In this document: one piece after another, positions 58,501 through 64,000 of the stretch
How positions within the stretch are numbered: position 1 is the stretch's first letter
Layout: each line of letters starts with the position of its first letter
Assembly (NCBI RefSeq): GCF_001437075.1
Contig: NZ_JQBX01000007.1
Location: 209 to 64,208, forward strand
DNA from: Pediococcus stilesii
Lineage (GTDB): Bacteria; Bacillota; Bacilli; Lactobacillales; Lactobacillaceae
Reading direction: 5' to 3'
DNA: 64,000 nt
The notes under the pieces: generated by a model
Seen by the model: only the letters and a program-made list of their open reading frames with translations
Database searches by the model: none
Told to the model about the DNA's origin: nothing
Made by a program: the position numbers and the translations under genes

Positions 58501-59071
58501 GCAGATGTTGATGTATTTGGACGTTGTTCAACGGAACCGAAAACAAATTGATCCAGGCGAACAATCTAAAATTTCTAGTGCACTCTACATGATTTTTCAA
58601 GACCCACTGTTAAAGGCAAAGGACTGGAAAGATGATGATCCAGAAAAGTTAACCCAGGCATTATTCAAGAAATTTTCGTTAAATGGTTTTCTATTGGATG
58701 ATAGTGAACTATTGAAAGAAATTGACAAAACGATTGAAGAAACTAGAAAGTCAGATGTGTATCCAATTGGCTTTACAACCAAAGGGGCGCTAACGAAAAA
58801 TAGTTTAAATAGCATTGTTAGTGAAAATGAACTTCAAAATTTGATTAAACATGCTGAAGATAAGGTTATTGAAGCAGGGAAACGAATTTTTAATGGAGAA
58901 CTCGATTTAAATCCAGTTCAGTGGTCAGATCGACGAACAGTTATGGAATATTCACCCTATAAAGAAGTTATGCAGTTTGATGCAATGCTGCCAGAAAATA
59001 ATTACAATATAATAAAAAAACTTGATAAAGAAGAAGTTTTAAAACGAATTGAAGAGGAGCAAGAAGACTAA
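55520..59071 (+). CDS. rexB: ATP-dependent nuclease subunit B (AddB/RexB)
   Basis: This 1183-residue partner of RexA acts in double-strand break repair. The N-terminus is helicase-like, but the Walker A site reads MYGPASADHLDG without the GKS/T lysine, so this half does not bind ATP in the usual way. The C-terminal RecB-type nuclease domain has GKIDRIDKI and LGVVDYKSS. The C-terminal cysteine cluster of Bacillus AddB is replaced (VMEYSPYKEVMQFD), which fits the RexB form in lactobacilli and streptococci. It overlaps rexA by one base. Confidence 0.93.
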   Translation: MTLQIMYGPASADHLDGIAQKVVEIQRRDKQALVYYLVPNHIKFQSEIQLLQKLRQKKEITGHIFAEKDVQILSISRLAWFFLRNSSIYQYPRLTGSSTNMLLYRVILEHQDELILFHNIDAQLGLVQEIARQLTEFKQGNVSPENLEQVIDKIGENEDVGMDLSAKLHDLNIIYTAYDEAIQSQFIDSSDITRALTDELANLDLTGQNFIISGFSNFSAEEMRLLQTMMMSNANVLLDLTMNQYPSMKNISENSLFFENERIVFKINEWCNENGVKVESPIQIRESRVGQNLRELEQYWIDSTRGQSGKQSPKKVDKISIFQSNSRYAEVEHVATLIRQKMAADPTLKFSDFSVLTRHLDDYATIVRPIFDQLELPIFYDLQIAMKNHPLLELINALFDIKNRNFRYEDVMRLLKTGLLCPEEDDMAESEFMKSVYITENYVLKQGIYGHQWLQKKAWKYSRFNDLDRDQQTDEETDINRRINLIKKYVSDTVMPFFNNLSTVKSGAEAAKALYQFLIDNHVDQCLLKWRDRWIDEGNLAKAAEPEQAWETFIQMLDEFVEILGDQPFDPTNFMGLLNAGFEGATYSQIPSTLDQILISETGMVQMMDRKIVFIIGATDRVMPEQVSDSGFIDQDGKNEVTEYLDEDQFLSVSTERQMRQEPYLNYLTFMIGSDELIFSCPKSGNDGAEYKISPYVERIKNHFKIEVQNLPSRPSSDDSTIEPFVGSKRSTLSHLVQYARSVNETKQEADSRWNLIFSLLKKSTVSTLADHLLSSLRYKNIPKKLKPEIVTGLYGDTIYASVSKLEEFYRNEYSYFLKYGLKLQERETADLSPADTGQYFHAAMDKLVKIISTSDLNFNEVNQDQIKMVTKNLLEQMQNDQQFEQFNGTYRMGYLRQQLNQTIQSMVEAIFKQLSRTRMRPIASEQMFGQIGSQKGLPALKFKVDGDRSINVRGKIDRIDKISIGQEEYLGVVDYKSSSRKFDFADAYYGLAMQMLMYLDVVQRNRKQIDPGEQSKISSALYMIFQDPLLKAKDWKDDDPEKLTQALFKKFSLNGFLLDDSELLKEIDKTIEETRKSDVYPIGFTTKGALTKNSLNSIVSENELQNLIKHAEDKVIEAGKRIFNGELDLNPVQWSDRRTVMEYSPYKEVMQFDAMLPENNYNIIKKLDKEEVLKRIEEEQED

Positions 59072-62000
59072 TGGCAAGAGAGTATACAGTGAGTCAAAAG
59101 CAGGCAATCAATAGTTTCGGTCATAATATTCTTGTATCGGCTTCGGCAGGGTCCGGTAAAACTTCGGTTTTGGTTGAACGTGTTATCCAGAAAATCATCG
59201 GAGGCGAAGATGTCGATCGACTTTTGGTAGTGACTTTTACCGAAGCCGCCGCAAGCGAAATGAAGGAACGAATTCGAGCCGCAATTATTAAAAAAACTAA
59301 TGAAGTGAAGGATATCGAACTCCAAAACCATTTATCAATGCAATTAAACAAGCTTAATAATGCCAACATTAGCACGTTACACGCATTTTGTATGGCAATA
59401 ATTCGTAACTACTATTATGTAATTAATCTTGACCCCGCCTTTCGGATTATGGATACGACAGAAAGCGAGCTAATGAAAGAAAATGTGTGGGCCGATTTGC
59501 GCGAGGAATTATACGAACTAGATGAAGACGGTCAATTTGCTTTACTGACACGTAATTTTTCAAATGATCGCACTGACGATGGACTGCAAGATTTAATTTT
59601 GGAGCTGTTCGAGTTTTCAAATGCTAATCCCGACCCAGACGGCTGGTTAGATAAAATCGCTCAAAACTATGAAGTGGTTTCGGACAATGTAACTGATATG
59701 AAATTCACTAAAAAGTTGCTGGAAGAAGTAAAAACAACCTTAATTCGGATTTATCAAAAGGACTTGGAAATTGCAGAGCAAGCGGTTAATGGCGGAGAAC
59801 CCTTAAAGAAAGCGGCTGATAATTTTCAAGAAGAAGTGGCGGAGATTAAGGCGATTATTGACAGCGACTTTCACGATTGGAACGCACTGCAACATAAAAT
59901 AAACGCTGTTAAGTTTGCGCAATTACCACGGGGGAAGAAGGAAGAAGTTAAAGAGTTTAATGCATATGCTAAAGATATGCGAAATGAATTGAAATCTGAC
60001 TTCAATGAATTGGCCGAAAAATACTTCAAATTAGACAATGAACAAATGATCGTGATATTCAAGGACGCATATCAATTAATGATGAAGTTAGTTGAAGTTC
60101 AGAAGCAATTTGCAAAACGCTTTTTGGATGAAAAGCTAGTCCGACGATCACTTGATTTTAGTGATTTGGAGCATTTTGCTCTCCAAATTGTGATGGATGA
60201 TTCTGAAGAAGGACGTGCCGTTCGGCGAAGTTTTCAAAAAAAATTTAATGAAGTTATTGTTGATGAGTACCAGGATATTAATCCACTTCAAGAGACAATC
60301 TTAACTGCAGTCGCTCGCCGTGATCCTGGAAACATGTTCATGGTTGGTGATGTTAAGCAATCAATTTATGCTTTTCGAATGGCCGATCCAGGTTTGTTCA
60401 TTGCTAAAAATAATCGTTTCAAAGATGATAATCAGCCGGATGAACGAATAATATTAGCTGAAAACTTTCGTTCGATGCAAAACGTGGATGACTTTACCAA
60501 CTTAATTTTTAATCAAGTAATGGATACTGAAGTTGGAGAGATCGAGTATGACGATGATGCACAATTACAATTTGGTGCTAAATATTATCCAGATGAAGTT
60601 CAGAATAACACTGAAATTTTAATTTTTGATGATGGAAGTCGAGAGAATGGTGACGTTGACACACCTAGTTCGATTATTTCTGATAAAAATGATGGTCAGC
60701 TCCAAATGATAGCCCATCGAATTATTCAACTTTTTAACGAGGGGACTCAGGTCTATGACCGTGAGGAGCAAAAATTGCGTCCTTTGAAGTACAGCGACAT
60801 TGCGCTACTTCATTCAACCGGTGGAAATAATCTTCAGATTGTAGATACGTTTAAAAAATATGGTATTCCAATTGAAGTTAATAATGCGCAGGATTATTTC
60901 CAGACAACCGAAGTTTCAGTCATGATGGCACTATTAAAAATTATTGATAATCCGTATCAAGATATCCCATTGGCCGCGGTCTTACGGTCACCAATTGTGG
61001 GGTTGGATGAAAATGAGTTGGCATTTTTACGAATTGGAAAAAAGAATGGCCACTATTACGAAGCCCTTTTATATTTTGAAAATGAGTTTCAAATTGACTA
61101 TCAAAATGAATTTCAGGCTAACTTAAAGCGTAAAATAGATCAATTTCTACAACAGCTACATGAATTTAGTCGGTTGGCGCAACAATCGAACCTAGTTGAT
61201 TTATTGTGGGAGATTTATGATCAAACGGGTTACCTGGATTATGTGGGTGGAATGCCGGACGGACCACAGCGTCAAAATAATCTTCATGCACTTTATGACC
61301 GAGCTAGAGGCTATGAAGAATCTAGCTTTAAGGGGCTTTTTCAATTTGTTCGGTTTGTCGAAAAAATGCGCAATAAAAATAAAGATCTCGCTGAAAATCC
61401 GGTTATAACGGATGCGGAATCTGTTAAATTGATGACAATTCACGGAAGCAAGGGGTTGGAATTTCCAATTGTATTCTTAATTGACGCAGAACACGGATTT
61501 AATAACGCGGACTCTAAGGGACGGTACGTATTAGATCGAGATGCGGGAATGGGAATTACAGTCAAAGACTTTATTCATCGTTTGGAAATTGACACCCTTC
61601 AAAAAAATTGGATTATTAATATTAAAAAGAAAAAAATGTTAGCGGAAGAGCTGCGAGTATTGTACGTGGCGTTAACTCGGGCACAGCAAAAATTGATTGT
61701 CACTGGTGCGGTAAAATCTCAAACAGATGCGTTAAAGAAGTGGGCAGCAGCAACCGACACGAGTCAATTACTGATCGATGCAGACCAACGATCAAAAGTT
61801 AATAACTTTTTAGATTGGATTGGGATGTCCGTAATGCGAACTCCTGACGTAATTGAAGAATATGCAGAATTTGCGGGTCGAGAATTGACGGGACTACGCC
61901 TTCCAAAGATTAAAATGGAATTCATGACCGTTCAGGATTTACAAGGTCAACGTGAAATAACTGCGGATGTGACGAGTACATCAACGATGTTACAAAAGGT

Positions 62001-62778
62001 GAACATTGACGATGATTTAGATAATTCCAATAAAATTAAAGCGATTCTTGATTTTAAATATCATGATGAAGATGCCACAAAAACAACAGCGTACCAATCT
62101 GTTTCGGAAATTAAGCGAGTTTTTGATGATCCGGATAAGCTCGAACTGAATTTCAGTGAGGTTGGGGCAGACCAGAAGATAAAGACGCAAAATCGCTATG
62201 TTACCGATAGCCTTCAAAAGCCGCGATTTATGAATGAAGTTGCCCAACCTAAACCCACGGAAATTGGGACCGCAACTCATTTAATTTTACAACAACTCGA
62301 TTTAAGGCAGTCGGTGACCGAGGTCGTGATTAAGGATAAAATTGTTGAGTTAGTGATGGCACGGGTACTGGATGAAGCGGTGGCTAAAAAAATTAAAATA
62401 TCAACAATTTTGACCTTTTTTGAGAGTGAATTGGGTCAATTGATGCTGGCTCACCCAACGAATGTTCATCGTGAGGAGGCGTTCTCGCTGTTACTTCCAG
62501 CTAAGGGTCTATTTCCAAGTGTTAAAGGCGACGAGGATGTATTAATTCACGGAATTATTGATGCGTATTTTGAGATGGATCAACGCGTAATTCTGCTTGA
62601 TTACAAAACTGATTTTGTTTTGCCGGGAAGCGTGGATCAAGGAATAAAATCAATTATTGACCGTTATCAGGGTCAGGTTAATCTATATGCGCAAGCGCTA
62701 GAAAATATTCTTGGAAAACCAGTTAGTGAGAAATATTTGTATTTACTTTCGATTGGCAAGTTGGTAGAAATTCAGTAA
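59071..62778 (+). CDS. addA: ATP-dependent helicase/nuclease subunit A (AddA/RexA)
   Basis: This 1235-residue UvrD-type helicase plus nuclease has Walker A SASAGSGKTSVLVERV (about residue 27), motif II VDEYQDINPLQE, motif III GDVKQSIYAFRMADP and motif VI region RVLYVALTRAQQKL. The C-terminal nuclease has GIIDAYFEMDQ and LLDYKTD. With RexB it degrades broken ends until a Chi site. A terminator follows. Confidence 0.96.
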   Translation: MAREYTVSQKQAINSFGHNILVSASAGSGKTSVLVERVIQKIIGGEDVDRLLVVTFTEAAASEMKERIRAAIIKKTNEVKDIELQNHLSMQLNKLNNANISTLHAFCMAIIRNYYYVINLDPAFRIMDTTESELMKENVWADLREELYELDEDGQFALLTRNFSNDRTDDGLQDLILELFEFSNANPDPDGWLDKIAQNYEVVSDNVTDMKFTKKLLEEVKTTLIRIYQKDLEIAEQAVNGGEPLKKAADNFQEEVAEIKAIIDSDFHDWNALQHKINAVKFAQLPRGKKEEVKEFNAYAKDMRNELKSDFNELAEKYFKLDNEQMIVIFKDAYQLMMKLVEVQKQFAKRFLDEKLVRRSLDFSDLEHFALQIVMDDSEEGRAVRRSFQKKFNEVIVDEYQDINPLQETILTAVARRDPGNMFMVGDVKQSIYAFRMADPGLFIAKNNRFKDDNQPDERIILAENFRSMQNVDDFTNLIFNQVMDTEVGEIEYDDDAQLQFGAKYYPDEVQNNTEILIFDDGSRENGDVDTPSSIISDKNDGQLQMIAHRIIQLFNEGTQVYDREEQKLRPLKYSDIALLHSTGGNNLQIVDTFKKYGIPIEVNNAQDYFQTTEVSVMMALLKIIDNPYQDIPLAAVLRSPIVGLDENELAFLRIGKKNGHYYEALLYFENEFQIDYQNEFQANLKRKIDQFLQQLHEFSRLAQQSNLVDLLWEIYDQTGYLDYVGGMPDGPQRQNNLHALYDRARGYEESSFKGLFQFVRFVEKMRNKNKDLAENPVITDAESVKLMTIHGSKGLEFPIVFLIDAEHGFNNADSKGRYVLDRDAGMGITVKDFIHRLEIDTLQKNWIINIKKKKMLAEELRVLYVALTRAQQKLIVTGAVKSQTDALKKWAAATDTSQLLIDADQRSKVNNFLDWIGMSVMRTPDVIEEYAEFAGRELTGLRLPKIKMEFMTVQDLQGQREITADVTSTSTMLQKVNIDDDLDNSNKIKAILDFKYHDEDATKTTAYQSVSEIKRVFDDPDKLELNFSEVGADQKIKTQNRYVTDSLQKPRFMNEVAQPKPTEIGTATHLILQQLDLRQSVTEVVIKDKIVELVMARVLDEAVAKKIKISTILTFFESELGQLMLAHPTNVHREEAFSLLLPAKGLFPSVKGDEDVLIHGIIDAYFEMDQRVILLDYKTDFVLPGSVDQGIKSIIDRYQGQVNLYAQALENILGKPVSEKYLYLLSIGKLVEIQ

Positions 62779-62787
62779 CGAATCTTG

Positions 62788-62816
62788 GAAGTGGAAAATC
62801 GGGCCACTTCTTTTTT
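62788..62816 (+). terminator. rexA terminator
   Basis: GAAGTGG and CCACTTC pair around a 9-nt loop, followed by TTTTTT. Confidence 0.8.
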
Positions 62817-62938
62817 ATTAAAATGGTAATGTAGGTCATTAATTAGTATTAGGTAATTAAAAAATAGTTCATTGAATAATGATAGCGATTCATTTTAGCA
62901 AGGGTATTTAAGTAGGGTTTAAGTTCGAAAGCGAAATG

Positions 62939-63279
62939 TGTGGATAACTGTGGAAAACTTTGTTAATAACTCAAAGGGCAGCATAAAACTTGTACACAAA
63001 AGTTATTAAATAAGTCTTAAGAGCTGTCGAAAAGTTATCCACAGGCTTGTGTGGGAACTGTGGACAAAAAAATATGTAAAAATATTTTTGACTTTAAAAT
63101 GCCGGTATCATAGCGTTGGCAGCGTGTAAATTGTAACAAAAATGAAGTTGACGATCTGTGGATAACTAAAAAAACGGTTGACAAAAACTTATCCACAAAT
63201 ATGGTATCGAACATAAATTCGACCCAATATATTGTGAGTTGTTTTTTACACCTGTGGAAAACTTTGTTAATAACTCAAA
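62939..63279. promoter_or_regulatory. Second DnaA-box cluster upstream of rlmH
   Basis: Four perfect DnaA boxes are at 62939-62947, 63035-63043, 63157-63165 and 63189-63197, with near boxes at 62949, 63059 and 63253. The region is AT-rich and non-coding. It lies 34-36 kb from oriC. Its density is similar to that of the origin itself. A role in titrating DnaA, regulating rlmH or acting as a former origin is inferred. Confidence 0.85.
62948..63279 (+). repeat. 28-bp direct repeats in the DnaA-box cluster
   Basis: A 28-bp sequence starting CTGTGGAAAACTTTG is present at 62948-62975 and again at 63252-63279, 304 bp apart. Each copy contains a near DnaA box. The second copy abuts the rlmH SD. Confidence 0.9.
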
Positions 63280-63297
63280 AAAGGATGTGCAAAAACG

Positions 63298-63777
63298 GTG
63301 AATATAAAAATCATAGTTGTGGGAAAACTAAAAGAAAAATATTTGAAGCAGGGAATTGCAGAATATGCTAAAAGACTTTCAAAATTCTGTAAATTTCAAA
63401 TTATTGAGGTAGCGGATGAAAAAGCGCCCGAAAGTTTGAGTGAGGCGCAGATGGAAGATGTAAAAAATAAAGAAGGCGAGCGAATTTTATCCAAAGTTAA
63501 AGATCGTGATTACGTTTTTACTTTAGAAATTAAAGGAAAGGAACGATCGTCTGAAGAACTTTCCGCTGAAATGGCTAAGTTGGCAACATATGGTAACTCG
63601 GATATTACTTTTATTATTGGCGGTTCGTTAGGATTAAGCTCGGATGTAATGAAACGCTCAAACTCAGCGATTTCGTTTGGACGATTTACTCTGCCACATC
63701 AATTAATGCGATTGGTGTTAACGGAACAAATTTATCGATCGTTTATGATTCAGGCAGGAAGCCCTTATCATAAGTAA
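63298..63777 (+). CDS. rlmH: 23S rRNA pseudouridine-1915 N3-methyltransferase RlmH
   Basis: This 159-residue SPOUT methyltransferase starts [20 protein letters not shown]. The conserved SAM-binding knot is [13 protein letters not shown], and the C-terminal [15 protein letters not shown] is the signature tail. GTG is the start, with AAGGA upstream. In staphylococci its 3' end is the SCC integration site; no element is visible here within the window. Confidence 0.97.
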   Translation: MNIKIIVVGKLKEKYLKQGIAEYAKRLSKFCKFQIIEVADEKAPESLSEAQMEDVKNKEGERILSKVKDRDYVFTLEIKGKERSSEELSAEMAKLATYGNSDITFIIGGSLGLSSDVMKRSNSAISFGRFTLPHQLMRLVLTEQIYRSFMIQAGSPYHK

Positions 63778-63849
63778 ATTGCAATGCTAGAGAGAATAGC
63801 GTTACAAATAGGTGATGAAGATATAGTATTTTCACATGGAGATGTGGTT

Positions 63850-64000
63850 ATGTTCGCACAAACTTTAAAATTCAAACGGATGGAATTAGGTATAACTCAA
63901 CAACAATTGGCTGATCGGCTTTTTGTATCGCGGCAAACCGTTTCAAGCTGGGAAACTGGAAGAAACTTACCAAATATTGACACACTAAATTTGATTGCTG
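63850..64000 (+). CDS. XRE-family transcriptional regulator, 5' part
   Basis: The frame opens with ATG after GGAG (8 nt) and runs off the window. The visible 50 residues form a Cro/CI helix-turn-helix: MFAQTLKFKRMELGITQQQL, then ADRLFVSRQTVSSWETGRNLP. This is the XRE pattern with a typical WETGR. The C-terminal domain is not visible. Confidence 0.85.
   Translation, partial: MFAQTLKFKRMELGITQQQLADRLFVSRQTVSSWETGRNLPNIDTLNLIA

Noticed and set aside
62779-63297. Iteron-like plasmid or phage origin next to rlmH
   Set aside because: No Rep protein, integrase or att duplication seen; boxes match the host DnaA consensus, so it is reported as a DnaA-box cluster.
63700-63777. SCC-type integration at the 3' end of rlmH
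   Set aside because: The rlmH tail is intact and no cassette recombinase or repeated att core is visible before the window ends.

Overview
This window looks like the replication-origin region of a low-GC Firmicute, most likely a member of the Lactobacillaceae. The evidence is the dnaA-dnaN-S4-recF-gyrB-gyrA and rpmH-rnpA-yidC-mnmE-mnmG gene orders, T-box leaders, PepC and PepV peptidases, a RexB/RexA pair without the AddB iron-sulfur cysteines, and a LAB-type bacteriocin regulation locus. I did not try to name a species.

Layout. The origin lies at about 27.1-29.1 kb, with DnaA boxes on both sides of dnaA and a DnaA-trio-like unwinding element between dnaA and dnaN. Leftwards, on the minus strand, run dnaN, the S4 gene, recF, gyrB, gyrA, a MerR-controlled SDR/cupin/CMD operon, rpsF-ssb-rpsR, gdpP-rplI-dnaB, two MFS exporters and a VanZ-RDD protein. 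Further left are a T-box-controlled brnQ, a parS site, an ABC-F antibiotic-resistance-type ATPase behind an attenuator leader, and a TetR-controlled FtsX-type ABC exporter. Rightwards run rpmH, rnpA, yidC, mnmE and mnmG, then a quorum-sensing/bacteriocin-immunity island at 34.3-37.7 kb. After it come an oxidoreductase and a second parS-like site. Next is a GntR-controlled operon holding a frameshifted PepV-like dipeptidase, an asparaginase, a GrdB-like fragment and an orphan PTS EIIC. Then follow lepB, pepC, a HIT protein, cardiolipin synthase, a Tyr T-box with an NhaC-type transporter, an esterase, tag, a guanine-class riboswitch with a xanthine permease, and rexB-rexA. A second DnaA-box cluster, rlmH and a partial XRE regulator close the window.

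Main points of interest. (1) A short gene at 36395-36544 encodes a 49-residue double-glycine peptide upstream of a histidine kinase and a LytTR regulator. Divergent to it is a promoter for two orphan bacteriocin-immunity proteins, and both promoters carry the same TTYAGGA direct repeats at about 21-bp spacing. (2) The near-palindromic nonamer TGAASTTCA (S = C or G) occurs 32 times by hand count, where base composition predicts about one. It appears on both strands and in several frames, and forms an inverted pair and a direct pair in intergenic DNA; it is absent from 5.7 to 30.0 kb. Its density resembles that of the DNA uptake sequences of Gram-negative bacteria. (3) A second DnaA-box cluster with 28-bp direct repeats lies 35 kb from oriC. 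(4) A perfect 37-bp tandem duplication breaks the dipeptidase gene exactly at its metal-binding motif and could revert. (5) Several RNA regulators were found: two T-boxes, a purine riboswitch, and a leader-peptide attenuator upstream of the ABC-F gene.

All coordinates, counts and spacings were read by hand. Gene functions rest on motif recognition, without database searches. No tRNA, rRNA, CRISPR array or insertion sequence was seen.
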